NCBI RefSeq assembly: GCF_039545035.1
Contig: NZ_BAABRO010000015.1
Coordinates: 1 to 64,000 of the forward strand
DNA: 64,000 bases
Source of the DNA: Novipirellula caenicola
Lineage (GTDB): Bacteria; Planctomycetota; Planctomycetia; Pirellulales; Pirellulaceae
Reading direction: 5' to 3'
In this document: piece after piece, positions 1 through 10,015 of the stretch
How the letters are laid out: every line of letters begins with the position of its first letter
Numbering within the stretch: position 1 is the first letter of the stretch
The notes under the pieces: model-generated
What the model saw: only the letters and a program-made list of their open reading frames with translations
Databases searched by the model: none
Told to the model about the DNA's origin: nothing
Made by a program: the position numbers and the translations under genes

Positions 1-220
1 CGACGTCACGTCACCTAAACACAAATAATCCACAAGCCGATATTTAAGGCCTTGTCCATAAGAGCCATCGCTATCGGTCTGCCCGCACCCAGCAAATTAC
101 CGGATGCCGTTTTCGGAGCAGCGTAGCGTACGGAACGCCAATGCCGTCATTGGCCGTCTCCGACTACTTCACAGCGTTGGGTGAAACGGCCAAGCGATTG
201 AAAGACTGCTGGCTAACTGC
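1..220. other. left-edge non-coding stretch
   Basis: This stretch lies beyond the stop codon of the dockerin surface protein. I see no credible open reading frame, RNA gene or strong terminator hairpin in it. It probably carries the 3' untranslated region of that gene and may continue into a neighbour outside the window. Confidence 0.4.
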
Positions 221-3200
221 TTAGAACAGTTTGCCTGATTCCAGTTCCCCCATCACGTCATCGACACCGCTTTGCCAACGCAGTGGATCGTCGTCGACAT
301 CGATGGCGATCGCTTCGGATTGGCCCGGTGATGGGCCCTGTGAGTTGGCTTTGTTTAGATAGTTGATCACGCGAAGTGCGTCCAACGCGGTCACCTGCGT
401 GTCGCCGTTGACGTCCAGGTTGTACGAACCGCTGCTGGTTTGCTCGGCAGATGCCGCGACGGTCCGCGGCAGATGGTTGATGATCAACAGCGCGTCGTGA
501 GCGGTCACCGTGCCGTCCCGGTTAACGTCTTCGGCCGCCGCGACACGTTCGGCTGGCGTGTCGAGAGGCGTGCTGGATGGGGCGTCCGTCGTCTCGGTGG
601 TTGTGGTTGTCGTCGCGATCGTCTCGGTGGTTGTCGGCGTCGCGTTGGTGGTCGTAGTGGGGAGCGTGTTGGGGGAAGTGACCAATGCGTTCAAGGCACT
701 CTCGGGAAGCTCCGCCGCTAATTCGGTTGGCGACTTGTCACTGAAAAAGTTAACGTTTTGGCTGTTGATGCGGTCCGCGTCGGCGGCGTTGGGGAACAGT
801 TTGTCGCCGTAGGTAAAGTACTCGACGACTTCGCCTTCGCCATTGATCTGCAGGATGTGGCGACCTCCGTTGGCATCGATGTACGCGGTTGGCCCGCCAA
901 AGACTGCATTGGCGGGGACGCGGTAGCCGGGGCCGTCCTCGCCATAGGTGCCATTGGTATCGTTGGTCAAATTGGCGACTCGCCATTGTCCGCCAGGCGG
1001 CAATGTGAACTCGATCAATTCACCGCCGTTGGTTCCATAGACACGAATCGTTCCATCGTCTTCGACCAGCGGCGCGACGTAGGTGTAGACGCGACCGGTA
1101 TAAGGTTGTTGGAAGGGAAAGTAGCCAAAGTTTTGGCCATTGTCGGCCGTTTGTTGGCTGATGTTTTCCTGAAGCACTGTGGATGAATCGATCGTGTAGT
1201 GGACCAATCGCGACGTCCCATCGGTCGCAAAGACATGGCGAATTCCATTTGGCATCGTTAGCGCTCGTACGTTTCGCATCATGCGAGTGTCGCGACTGGT
1301 GGCGTCGATTTGGCGTGTCGTAACGCTGCTGCCGTCGATGCGATACTCAATCAGATTGCCGGTCTGGTTGGTGCCGTAACCGAACAGGATCTGGTTGTCA
1401 CCGGGCGTGACCGCAACGGCGGAATAGACTCGCGATGCATCGACGTTTCCGCTGGCGAGCGTCAGGTCGGTGGTCGCCGCACTCGGATCGATCGGAATGG
1501 CAATCCAGTGCCCATCGGTGGTGGTCGCCGAGAAACCGAGGGGCCCTGCAGGCACGGTGTCTTCGGCCAGGATGACGCCAGGGATCGGGCGGTGAGCGAC
1601 CGTCCAGTTTGCGGTGTCAAACAAGTCGTGATGGGCCCAGTCGTTGCCATCAGGGGTGAAGGTGTACTGGACCACGCCTCCTTGCGTTGAACGTCCCATC
1701 ACATGCACGCTGCCATCGGGCATCGTCACGGCGCTGGCTTCGCCGATGATCAAAAAGTTGGCGGCTGCGGAGGCAGGGATTTGCTTATCGTCAACGATCT
1801 GGGCGAGCAAGTTGATTTGGTCATCGGAGATCATGCCATCGCCTCGAGCGGTTAACACCAAGCTGCCGTTTCGCAAGACTTGGAACGCCATCCGGGCTTG
1901 GGTGATCGCTCCGCTCGGCGATGGCAGCGGACTTGGCACGGCAGCCATCTGACGCCGCGCCGATTCGGCAAAGATGGTGGTGCTGAGGTGGTCGCTTTGC
2001 GAGATCGACCCATATAGCGTGTTCGCGGCGTTAAGAGCACCGCGAAACGGACCTTGGCCATTTCCGCGGCGCAGTGCCTCTGACGCAACCTCGTACTGGT
2101 CCACGCCGTCCATTTGGCTGCGGTCCAGCGAGCGTGTCGGATCGCTGCCGGAGATCGGGTCAAGTTTCGCGTTGACGATTGTTGTCGTCGTGGCGGCTTC
2201 GTGTAACGTGATTCGAGTGTGTTGCGGAACGACGGTTTGAGCCGACACCGTTGCATTCGCGGTGAACACATCGGCTCCACTGAAATCATTCAAGTTCATT
2301 CTGGCCAAACCACCCTGAGGGTCAATCACGAATGTGGTTCCACCTCGATCAACAAAGACTTGGTTGGGGGCCGAGAAGGTCGATCCGGCAGCGGCACCCG
2401 GGATTTTGGGGATTTGAATCGAACGGACTTCGGGCGACAGCACCGATGGGTCACCACCTTGTTGAATGGTTCGAATGATTTCGCTGACATCCATTGTCGC
2501 TACGATCCCATCACCGCTAGAGGTGAACCCGAAACCGCTGTCGGTAAATATGAGTTGATCGTCTTCGGGGATTCCGGGCGTTTCGTTGTCATCAAACGCA
2601 GTGAACAAAAGGTGAGCGCCCCCGTCGGTGCTGCGAGGGATGGCAAATTCATACCACTGATCATTTTTGTCACCCGGAACCAGAAGCGCTAAACGCTGAA
2701 TCGCTTCGCCTCCTCTTTCGTTTCCATTGAGCATCCAAACGTACGTCGCTCCGTCGCGATCGTCGACGATGGCTTGGACGCCGTGAACGTGGAAATCGGT
2801 GCTTGTCGACTTATCGCTGCCGAACGACTTGGGAATCACATGGGCCGTTGTTTTGGCTGACATCGAATCGAGTGTGGCAGGACGTTTGCCGCCGGGTGGA
2901 TTGTCAAAGTCAAGTTCCACGATGGTGCCCGAGTCTTCGGCGGTGATCCAGATCGTGCCTTTGGTGTCGACAAAGACCGCGTGGCCTACCTTCAGCGGAA
3001 CAGCGTCGTGGGTCGATTCCGGTTGGGCTTGCGTCGTCGTTCCGCCTCCATTTCCACCGCCGCCTCCCGTGCCACCGCCAGTGCCGCTGCCACCACCCGA
3101 TGTGGTTTCTTCGTCGTGGTGATCTTCGATGTCAAACACGCCGGTAATTTCATCGAAATCGAACGTGAATAGTTTCTTCTGTGCAAGGTCGTAATACGAA

Positions 3201-5638
3201 ACTCGCAAGATTTCATTGTTAACCGAATCTTCCGGCGCATCATCAATGGCGACGCCCCCTTCGATTTCATTTCGGTAGACAAACCAAACGCGAGGCGTTA
3301 GGTGAGTGTTAAAGTCGAAAAATGTTCCATGAGGATCAAATGCAGTGGGTTTGGCGTCAGCCGCCGGCACCAACACACCGTCTGCGTTGCGAACCACCGA
3401 CGATGGAATGCTGACGTCATGAATTTCGACGGTGCCCGTCGCAGGATCGAACTGACCCAGATGGTGGCCGTCCTCCATCGTGAACCAGACGGTTTGGGTG
3501 GTTTTGTCAAATGACATTTGCCAAGGCCGTAGCCAAGCCACCTTGTCGTTGATCTTGACCTTGTCGAGCGTTTCAGTCGTGGCGAGACCAAGCGTTAGCG
3601 TTGTCAATCCGGTCGCATCATCAGTCGTGGAGCCAACAATTCGGATAGGTACCGAGGAGGCTGCAAGATTGATGGCATAGCCGACGGGGATTTCCTGATC
3701 GATCACAATTTGATTCACGCTCGATCGAACCTCGACCACGCTCGCACCAATGAAGAACGATTCGGTGAACACCGGCGTGCTCGGCGCATTTTGCGTCGCA
3801 TCGGATTGAGGCAACACAAACACTTGCTTGTCGAGTTGCCCCATTTGGCCCGCCGAGTCGGTTGCGATGAAGGTCAATTCATATTGCTCGCCTGCATCGA
3901 ACTCGACCCCCGGCAATAGCGAGACTTTCACCGTTCGCGATGCATTTGTGTTGACGCCCACGCTTGTCGATGTTCGCGGAGCAAAAACAGCGACGCCCGA
4001 ACCGATGGGGGCTGTCATGTCGTTGTTAGCAAAAAGCGAAACCGTGACGGTGTTCTCGGTTTGACCGTATTGTTGATCGACGACTTGGATTTCGAATTCA
4101 GGGCGTGTCGATCTCGTCATCGGAACCGGTAACGCACTTGCCGCCAGTGCGCGGTCTGCCGCGGCAAGTGCAAATTTTGAAAGCGACGGCTGGATCGGAT
4201 CAACCACTGCGATGTAAGGCAACGAACTGGGACTTACGTTTCCAGCGATATCGGTCTGAACCGCGGTGTATTGAAAGGTTTCGCCATTCGGATCGACAAC
4301 GGGATCGTCGCTTAGATTTGTGATGGCTTGCCCCGCAGCGGGAGTCCGCGTGATCACCACTCCTTCGGCGTTTCGGCTCAATGCGATTTCGGCATTCGTT
4401 TCCGCGCCGGCGATGGCAATTTCGTTTGGTGCACTTGGTACGATCGCTCCGTTGATTCCTGGCGATAGCACTGGAGCAACCGGTGACGCGGTATCGATCA
4501 CGAGTGTCAACGCCGGCGACGTGGTTTCAGGGTTCACGCCGTCGGTCGATACCGCTACGACTTGGTAATTTCCGTCGGCAAGCACGTTGGCGAATGTGGC
4601 TTCGTAAGAATTGGTTCCTGATAATGTGCCTGGTGTTTCCGCGACCGTTGTCCCTGATTCGTCACGGACTTGAAATTTCACCGACAGTGCTCCGTCAACG
4701 ATCGCGGTGAAGGTCAACCCTTGGTTAACGTTCGTGATCGCATCGTTGGAGGAACGCCCCGAATCGTCTTCGGATTTTAGCTGCGGCGGATCGTCCGCTG
4801 TGGGCGGCGTTGTATCGAGTTCCCACTGGCGGTTGGCGGTTCCGGTCCCCGAATTTCCAGCAAGATCGGAAACCCCGGCGGCATTGACGCTGAGCGAGTA
4901 ATCACCGTCAACGTTGGTGAGTCCTCCGAGGCCACTAACGACAAAGGTTTTTGTGGTTCCACTTTTGAGTGAAACGTTGACCGCACTGGTGATCAGGTTG
5001 GCACCGCCGTCACGCGTCAGCGTCAAGTCGTTTCGCGTAAAGGTGGCGTTTTGAATATTCTCGGAAAACGTGACTTCGACTTGGTCAACCGGTGTATTGC
5101 GAGGCGTGCTGATTGCGGTGTCGATGGAAGCGGTGGGGCCTATGGTGTCTAGAGTTAGCGTGAAGCTGAGAACGTTATTTATCTCGAAGACGCCTGGACG
5201 GCTCAAAAAAACGTGGAAAGCGTTTCCTGATTCTGTAACTTCATTTGCAGGGAGAGAAAATGTAAATGTGAACGTTTGGTCATCTCCAGAGTTGACGAGG
5301 TTAGCTGCTGTCAAACTGCTCAAGGAAGTTTGATCCGAACTTCGTCTGAGTTGCATCAAGAGACTATGTGGAGTGGCATCCGCAGACTGACCCTTGATTG
5401 TGCCTTCGATCTTATAAGTATCAGGCGACGCTATTTGTTCGTCGTTATTGATCACGCAGTCGCCGTTGACATCCTGTTGAATATTATCCAGGCGAATAAA
5501 ATGATCGTCCGCATTGGTGAAATTTAGCTGCGGCGGCAGTGTCAGCAGCCGCCGGTCTTCGAGTTGTTCTAAGACCAATGCATGACGTCGATTTCGCTTG
5601 CGAGTGGATTTCTTCTTGGATGGGCGTGGGGACATCAT
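221..5638 (-). CDS. giant surface protein with LEQLEDRRLL motif, Vgb-like propeller region and dockerin
   Basis: This protein of about 1805 residues is probably exported to the cell surface. After a Lys/Arg-rich start it carries LEQLEDRRLL, the planctomycete LEPR-XLL-type N-terminal motif. Residues of roughly 170-480 look like Ig-like/cadherin-like beta domains (repeated D..PPTAD and SVNAAGVSDLAGN-type stretches). The middle has streptogramin-lyase-like propeller blades such as VWFTMEDGHHLGQFDPATG and TIWITAEDSG. A Gly-rich spacer follows, and a Thr-rich linker near residue 1660. At about 1704-1766 two calcium-loop repeats (DVNRDGTVTAHDAL and DVNGDTQVTALDAL) form a type I dockerin. The longest open frame begins with TTG at 5647; ATG at 5638 or 5635 is preferred. 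The binding partner is unknown: no cohesin gene is in the window. Confidence 0.88.
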   Translation of the reverse strand: MMSPRPSKKKSTRKRNRRHALVLEQLEDRRLLTLPPQLNFTNADDHFIRLDNIQQDVNGDCVINNDEQIASPDTYKIEGTIKGQSADATPHSLLMQLRRSSDQTSLSSLTAANLVNSGDDQTFTFTFSLPANEVTESGNAFHVFLSRPGVFEINNVLSFTLTLDTIGPTASIDTAISTPRNTPVDQVEVTFSENIQNATFTRNDLTLTRDGGANLITSAVNVSLKSGTTKTFVVSGLGGLTNVDGDYSLSVNAAGVSDLAGNSGTGTANRQWELDTTPPTADDPPQLKSEDDSGRSSNDAITNVNQGLTFTAIVDGALSVKFQVRDESGTTVAETPGTLSGTNSYEATFANVLADGNYQVVAVSTDGVNPETTSPALTLVIDTASPVAPVLSPGINGAIVPSAPNEIAIAGAETNAEIALSRNAEGVVITRTPAAGQAITNLSDDPVVDPNGETFQYTAVQTDIAGNVSPSSLPYIAVVDPIQPSLSKFALAAADRALAASALPVPMTRSTRPEFEIQVVDQQYGQTENTVTVSLFANNDMTAPIGSGVAVFAPRTSTSVGVNTNASRTVKVSLLPGVEFDAGEQYELTFIATDSAGQMGQLDKQVFVLPQSDATQNAPSTPVFTESFFIGASVVEVRSSVNQIVIDQEIPVGYAINLAASSVPIRIVGSTTDDATGLTTLTLGLATTETLDKVKINDKVAWLRPWQMSFDKTTQTVWFTMEDGHHLGQFDPATGTVEIHDVSIPSSVVRNADGVLVPAADAKPTAFDPHGTFFDFNTHLTPRVWFVYRNEIEGGVAIDDAPEDSVNNEILRVSYYDLAQKKLFTFDFDEITGVFDIEDHHDEETTSGGGSGTGGGTGGGGGNGGGTTTQAQPESTHDAVPLKVGHAVFVDTKGTIWITAEDSGTIVELDFDNPPGGKRPATLDSMSAKTTAHVIPKSFGSDKSTSTDFHVHGVQAIVDDRDGATYVWMLNGNERGGEAIQRLALLVPGDKNDQWYEFAIPRSTDGGAHLLFTAFDDNETPGIPEDDQLIFTDSGFGFTSSGDGIVATMDVSEIIRTIQQGGDPSVLSPEVRSIQIPKIPGAAAGSTFSAPNQVFVDRGGTTFVIDPQGGLARMNLNDFSGADVFTANATVSAQTVVPQHTRITLHEAATTTTIVNAKLDPISGSDPTRSLDRSQMDGVDQYEVASEALRRGNGQGPFRGALNAANTLYGSISQSDHLSTTIFAESARRQMAAVPSPLPSPSGAITQARMAFQVLRNGSLVLTARGDGMISDDQINLLAQIVDDKQIPASAAANFLIIGEASAVTMPDGSVHVMGRSTQGGVVQYTFTPDGNDWAHHDLFDTANWTVAHRPIPGVILAEDTVPAGPLGFSATTTDGHWIAIPIDPSAATTDLTLASGNVDASRVYSAVAVTPGDNQILFGYGTNQTGNLIEYRIDGSSVTTRQIDATSRDTRMMRNVRALTMPNGIRHVFATDGTSRLVHYTIDSSTVLQENISQQTADNGQNFGYFPFQQPYTGRVYTYVAPLVEDDGTIRVYGTNGGELIEFTLPPGGQWRVANLTNDTNGTYGEDGPGYRVPANAVFGGPTAYIDANGGRHILQINGEGEVVEYFTYGDKLFPNAADADRINSQNVNFFSDKSPTELAAELPESALNALVTSPNTLPTTTTNATPTTTETIATTTTTTETTDAPSSTPLDTPAERVAAAEDVNRDGTVTAHDALLIINHLPRTVAASAEQTSSGSYNLDVNGDTQVTALDALRVINYLNKANSQGPSPGQSEAIAIDVDDDPLRWQSGVDDVMGELESGKLF

Positions 5639-5988
5639 GGCGCTCAAGGGGTCAACGTCAAAATCGGAATGACTGCTAAATCCACCCCAATCTAATTACG
5701 TGGGCGTCCTGTTGGGGGTGGAGCTATACCCAAATTTACCAAAAAAGCAGCCTTCTCGTGCTTGCCCAAACCCCCTGAAAGGTCCGGCTTGTTGAGTTTG
5801 GCATTCTTTTGGGGGTGCCATGGCTACTCGCCCCCGCAATTTGGTAATGAAACCACTCTAACTGTTCCGAAACTATCTCTAGGCACAATCCCTGCAATCG
5901 GATTGACCACAAAGGGCCGCAAAATCAGCAAAACAGAACGATCCATTGCGATTCGCGCCAGCGGGACGCGGATCGAATACCGGAAATT
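5639..5988. other. divergent intergenic region
   Basis: About 350 bases separate the dockerin protein gene (minus) from the TPR/beta-barrel gene (plus), so promoters for both should lie here. It contains C-rich and G-rich blocks near 5705-5725 and 5768-5818. A 76-codon frame crosses it but has no recognisable protein features and runs into the next start, so I do not call it a gene. No clear operator was found. Confidence 0.4.
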
Positions 5989-7629
5989 GTGATGATTAGA
6001 AATACGTCGACTCAGTCCAAAATCCCTCGATGGCGTGGCTCCGTGGTGTGGATGACGTTGTTGCTGGGCACGACCGCCGGGTATGCCGCCCCGCCTGATT
6101 GGGTTCGGACAGACGAACTTCAAGCCGCGCACATTTCCGTCCCGACAACGGCGGACGCCTCCGCCGGCTCGGATAGCGAAGAACCGAACATGACGAGCGA
6201 TCCGGTCGAGCGAGAGCTGCGGCTGCAACGGGCAATCGCCGATTCGCTCGCTGGCGACCATCACAAAGCGATCAGCGAACTCGGCCAACCTACCAGTGAC
6301 GACACCGCCGCGATGTACGCTTCGGCGATGTGGATGATGCAAAACGGCCATGTCGATGAAGGGATGCAGACGCTCCGCACGATCGCGAGTCGCGAGGACG
6401 CCCCAGCGGAAACACACAAATTTTTAGCGATCGGACATCTCCATCTGAATCAACCTCAAGCGTCCGAGGCGGCGGCCGAGGTTTATCTCGAATCGAACCC
6501 CGATGATGCCTACGCCCACTATGTCCATGGGCTGGCGATCCTGCGACAAGATGACCCCGTGCGGGCTCACGATTCGCTACGGCAAGCTGGTTACGACGAA
6601 GACGACGTGGCTCAGATCCAAACCGTGGCAATGCAAGTGCCGGTGGATGTGATGCAGCGTCGGTTGACGATTGGAGAACCGATCACGAGGATTCAAAATC
6701 GATCTCGCTACGATGACGGATGTGATTCGCTCGGCGGTGGCCAAGCCCAAAACAAACCGTACAACGTCACGGTCCTGTTCGCCGGCGAATACGACAGCAA
6801 CGTGCCGCTGCAGCCTCGGTTCTCGGGGCTCGGTTCGGACATCGATCATGAAGACTATCGTTTTTTGATGGCTTCCTTCTTGGATCTGCAGTTGATGTCG
6901 ACCGAACAATTTAATCTGGGATTGGTCGGCAGCACCTACAACACGTTCCAGGTCGATGCCAACGAATTCAATATCCAAGACTACATGGGCGGGGCGTACA
7001 CCAATGCGCTGTTGAGCGAGGACTTGGTGGGTTCGCTACGCTACGAATACCATCATACGTTGGTCGACAGCGATCGATTCGCCGACGAACATCGTCTGAC
7101 TCCGTCCATGACTTGGCTTGGATCTCGTGGACATACCACGCTGTTCTATGAATTCAATCCGATCAACAGTCGTGCCCCCTTCCTAATTCCGGCTCAAAAT
7201 CAAACCACCGACATTCATCGCACCGGCTTCACGCAAGCGTTGTATACCTTTGGCGGTGATGGACGCATCTATGGTGGCTACCAATACGCCGAGGGACACG
7301 CCGAAGGATCGGACTTTGATCTTACAACCCACATGGTTACCGGACGAATCGAACGGCCATTGCCGCGTCGTTGGATCGCTGATTTGGATGTTCGCTATGT
7401 GTGGGATGACTATGCCAACCCGAACAGTTTGGACTTCTACGATCGAGCACGTGACGACGAACGAGTGGAAGTTCGCACGGGGTTGCAAAAGAACTTTGCC
7501 GCCCCCGTCAGCCTGCGGTTTGATTACACCTACATCAACAACGATTCGAACACCGAAAACTTGTTTGGGGTGCGATTCTATGACTATGACCGACACATTT
7601 TCAGCACGCAGCTCATTTTCTCGCTTTAA
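5989..7629 (+). CDS. exported TPR protein with predicted outer-membrane beta-barrel
   Basis: This 546-residue protein starts with a signal peptide (hydrophobic core VVWMTLLLGTTAGYA, cleavage near residue 33). Residues of about 65-220 are helical TPR-like repeats (AIADSLAGDHHKAISELGQ; TLRTIASREDAPAETHKFLA). From about 250 to the end, alternating polar and aromatic strands (YNVTVLFAGEYDSNVPL, GSLRYEYHHTLVDSD, YGGYQYAEGHAEGS, LRFDYTYINND) suggest a beta-barrel ending in FSTQLIFSL. The architecture resembles surface-lipoprotein-assembly-modifier or porin-like proteins, but family membership is inferred by shape only. ATG at 5989 and 5992 are both possible. The FecR gene follows after about 118 bases, so the two may be co-transcribed. 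Confidence 0.75.
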   Translation: MMIRNTSTQSKIPRWRGSVVWMTLLLGTTAGYAAPPDWVRTDELQAAHISVPTTADASAGSDSEEPNMTSDPVERELRLQRAIADSLAGDHHKAISELGQPTSDDTAAMYASAMWMMQNGHVDEGMQTLRTIASREDAPAETHKFLAIGHLHLNQPQASEAAAEVYLESNPDDAYAHYVHGLAILRQDDPVRAHDSLRQAGYDEDDVAQIQTVAMQVPVDVMQRRLTIGEPITRIQNRSRYDDGCDSLGGGQAQNKPYNVTVLFAGEYDSNVPLQPRFSGLGSDIDHEDYRFLMASFLDLQLMSTEQFNLGLVGSTYNTFQVDANEFNIQDYMGGAYTNALLSEDLVGSLRYEYHHTLVDSDRFADEHRLTPSMTWLGSRGHTTLFYEFNPINSRAPFLIPAQNQTTDIHRTGFTQALYTFGGDGRIYGGYQYAEGHAEGSDFDLTTHMVTGRIERPLPRRWIADLDVRYVWDDYANPNSLDFYDRARDDERVEVRTGLQKNFAAPVSLRFDYTYINNDSNTENLFGVRFYDYDRHIFSTQLIFSL

Positions 7630-7710
7630 TCGACGTCGTTGATCACACGGCGAACACAACGGCAACGCGGTCCCCAACGCACCAACACAACACGCACGAA
7701 GTGAACGCAC

Positions 7711-7731
7711 GATCGCGGAGCGATCAGCGAC
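7711..7731 (+). repeat. 21-bp palindromic dispersed repeat, copy 1
   Basis: The copy has a hairpin core GATCGCGGAGCGATC (6-bp arms, GGA loop) followed by AGCGAC. It lies just upstream of the FecR gene. An identical 21-bp copy is at 13120-13140, and an inverted copy with one mismatch is at 29424-29444. Confidence 0.7.
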
Positions 7732-7747
7732 ATTGGCTGTGACAGAG

Positions 7748-9571
7748 ATGAAAGGATTCATGATGAGTTTTATTCGATTCGGTGCCGTTACGGTTTGTCT
7801 GTTTGCAATGACAGCGGCAAACGCGGTGACGCAGGCGAACGACACGGCCAATTCCGACTCGGCTGCTCGCTGGATTGGAACCGTCACTCATTGTGACGGT
7901 GACGCAGTGCTGTATCGTGGCGAACACGCCTATCAAGTCGTGCGTGGTGCTGGATTGCGTTTGGGGGACACGATCGAAACGAGCGGATCGGCAAAACTAA
8001 CGTTGGCGACCCAGGCGGGCCCTGCGATCACGATGGGTGGTGCCACCACCGTGACGCTCAATCGCTCCGAGAATCGATGGTTGTTGGACCTCGATCAAGG
8101 GCAAGCCCGGATCGTGCACGATGGCGAATCCGAGCTGCGTTTGACCAGCCCCGAAGCCGAGATGTGGATCGAACGCGGCATCGTTCAAGTCGACCAAACT
8201 AACGCCGAGATGCAATACGAATTGGTTGCCGGTTCGGTACTGCATCGAATCGATCCCACATCCATGGGCCGCAATTCGCAACAAGGTTCGTTTCGTGTGC
8301 GACACGATGGACAAATTGAATCGGCATCCCCAATCGGATGGCGTTTTCAAGCCGAACAAGTTCGTTTGGCGTCGGCGCTGCAAACCAGCCCGATGTTGCA
8401 GCCGCCGGTCACCTCGTCGCCCGACGGGGTTCCTGGATCACCGTCGGACGCATTTCCACCGGCCGATGGACTCTCGCCAGCCAATCCGCTGTCCCCCGAT
8501 GAAAACCTATTCCCCGATGAAGACGACGACGATGACCCGCGTTTCGCACAAGACCCGCTGACGCCTGACCAGGCACCTGCGGCAACGCGTGGTGGTTTTG
8601 ATGATGGTGGCAATGCCGAGATGGGAATCGGAGCCAGCACCAATACGTTCGCTGGCAGTAGCTCGCTGAGTCTGGGGTCGATCTCCAGTGCCACCGGGAC
8701 ATTTGCCTCGGGCGGTATCTTTGGCGACGCCAATCAACAAACGTTTCAAGGGCAAGTCGACTACGATATCAAACCACTTTCGGAAACCGGACCTTTCACC
8801 GAAGGAGATCCCTTCCCTGGTGCAATCCACTTGGTGACTGCCGAAAACCGATTGCCGTTTAGCAACGTCCAGCTGTCGGCGACCGAGTTTTCGACGTTAT
8901 TTTCCGGAGCCGCCGACAAGTTCTTTTCCATCGGGACCGGGGCGGCGCCAAGCAGCCAAGTGCTGACCAACTTCTTCACGGGAACCGGAGCAACGCCCAC
9001 GGTGATCGATATTCCGGGGTTTGATGCTCATTTAATCCATCTCGATCAATTCAACATTCCTGACCCAGCCAAAGGAGCACTAGACAGCGACACCGGTTTG
9101 ACCGGATTGATCGGCGCCAATCCCACCGGGCCAACGGTGGTGGGTGATACGCCGTTGGTCGATGAACGAGCCCAATTCAACTCGGGTGCGACCTTCGCAT
9201 TGGGAGAATTTTTGGTGACCAAAACAGATGCAAACGGTATTGTCTTTACGATCCGTCGCAGCGACCAAGACCGCCTAATTGTCAAAGATCCTGGTGGCAA
9301 TGATGCTAACGATCTGGTTCAACCCAATACCGACGTGACGTTCATCGACGATGCCGATCCTCGATTTTTGCCTCAGTCGCCCACCGTCAAGGTGCCCGAG
9401 TCGGTTGCCAACACGGGTGTTGGCGTTCAGGAGTTGAACTTCCTGCGTCGCGCCGCCTTTACCACGCTGGTCGCCGATCAACTGCAAGATTACTCGCGGC
9501 GGACGGGGCAAACCCGATTTGTCGTCGACGGCAAGATCATCGACATCTCGGGCTTCCAACCAACCCGATAA
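7748..9571 (+). CDS. FecR-domain exported protein
   Basis: The product is about 607 residues. It has a signal peptide (core IRFGAVTVCLFAMTAANA) and a FecR-like domain at about residues 50-160: LRLGDTIETSGSAKLTL, then AITMGGATTVTL and a conserved RGIVQVDQ-like stretch. An acidic Pro-rich linker (PDEDDDDDPR, near residue 260) follows, then a Ser/Gly/Thr-rich beta region without recognised family. In cyanobacteria and proteobacteria, exported FecR proteins often sit beside CHAT-TPR proteins and outer-membrane secretion components, which matches this context. The longest frame opens with TTG at 7733. ATG 7748 is chosen, but ATG 7760 has a better-placed AAAGGA ribosome-binding site. Confidence 0.8.
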   Translation: MKGFMMSFIRFGAVTVCLFAMTAANAVTQANDTANSDSAARWIGTVTHCDGDAVLYRGEHAYQVVRGAGLRLGDTIETSGSAKLTLATQAGPAITMGGATTVTLNRSENRWLLDLDQGQARIVHDGESELRLTSPEAEMWIERGIVQVDQTNAEMQYELVAGSVLHRIDPTSMGRNSQQGSFRVRHDGQIESASPIGWRFQAEQVRLASALQTSPMLQPPVTSSPDGVPGSPSDAFPPADGLSPANPLSPDENLFPDEDDDDDPRFAQDPLTPDQAPAATRGGFDDGGNAEMGIGASTNTFAGSSSLSLGSISSATGTFASGGIFGDANQQTFQGQVDYDIKPLSETGPFTEGDPFPGAIHLVTAENRLPFSNVQLSATEFSTLFSGAADKFFSIGTGAAPSSQVLTNFFTGTGATPTVIDIPGFDAHLIHLDQFNIPDPAKGALDSDTGLTGLIGANPTGPTVVGDTPLVDERAQFNSGATFALGEFLVTKTDANGIVFTIRRSDQDRLIVKDPGGNDANDLVQPNTDVTFIDDADPRFLPQSPTVKVPESVANTGVGVQELNFLRRAAFTTLVADQLQDYSRRTGQTRFVVDGKIIDISGFQPTR

Positions 9572-9581
9572 ACAAACCTCG

Positions 9582-9677
9582 GCAGTAGACAAGGTAACCA
9601 GTCCTCGCACACCGTAGTGGACGAGGCAACGAGTCCCCGAGTACTAGCGGCGACAAAGTAACGGGTCTCTGAATCTC
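9582..9677. repeat. three imperfect 32-bp tandem repeats
   Basis: Three units begin at 9582, 9614 and 9646. The shared core GAC(A/G)A(G/A)G(T/C)AAC recurs at 9588, 9620 and 9652, exactly 32 bases apart, followed by (C/G)(A/G)GTC. A fourth, more degraded unit may follow. The array fills the gap between two convergent genes (FecR and a small exported protein). The lack of separate spacers argues against CRISPR. Confidence 0.65.
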
Positions 9678-9721
9678 CGTCGCTGGTGAAGCGACTTTTC
9701 GAAGACGACTGCCACCGGACC

Positions 9722-10015
9722 TTAAAAGTAACCGTACTGGGGTCCGTAGAAACGGTTGTTGAAATTGCCGTAGTAGCGGCCTTGGTAATAGCTTCGTCCC
9801 GAAGGCAATCGTGTTGCTCGGCTATTTAGATTGCGAGTCGGATAGCCACCCATCATCGACCGTGAACTCGTCGGCGCGGACCAGACTCGCGTCGGCATGG
9901 TCGAACGCTGGTTTGCCGATCGCAAGCGGTTAAACAATCCTTCGGCTTGGGCTTCGCCGGGACCAGCGAAAAAGGCGGCGGCACAAATCAACGCTGCGAT
10001 TCGAATGGGTTTCAT
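9722..10015 (-). CDS. small exported Tyr/Arg-rich protein
   Basis: This 97-residue protein has a clear signal peptide (MKPIRIAALICAAAFFAGPG, cleavage after EAQA) and a basic Ser/Arg-rich middle. It ends in a Tyr/Gly/Phe-rich tail (YYQGRYYGNFNNRFYGPQYGYF-like pattern). I recognise no family. The tail resembles that of the glycine-zipper protein at 40213. The ATG at 10015 is chosen because it starts directly at the signal peptide, while the longer frame adds an implausible N-terminus. It lies about 90 bases downstream of the CHAT gene on the same strand and may be the last gene of that operon. Confidence 0.7.
   Translation of the reverse strand: MKPIRIAALICAAAFFAGPGEAQAEGLFNRLRSANQRSTMPTRVWSAPTSSRSMMGGYPTRNLNSRATRLPSGRSYYQGRYYGNFNNRFYGPQYGYF

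Noticed and set aside
5762-5992. 76-codon frame upstream of the beta-barrel gene
   Set aside because: It has no signal or domain features and overlaps the start of the better-supported gene.
7183-7887. 234-codon minus-strand frame
   Set aside because: It overlaps the C-terminal half of the beta-barrel protein and the FecR start and shows no protein-like features.
9582-9677. Possible CRISPR array
   Set aside because: The 32-base units are contiguous with no unique spacers, the copies are imperfect, and no cas gene is present.
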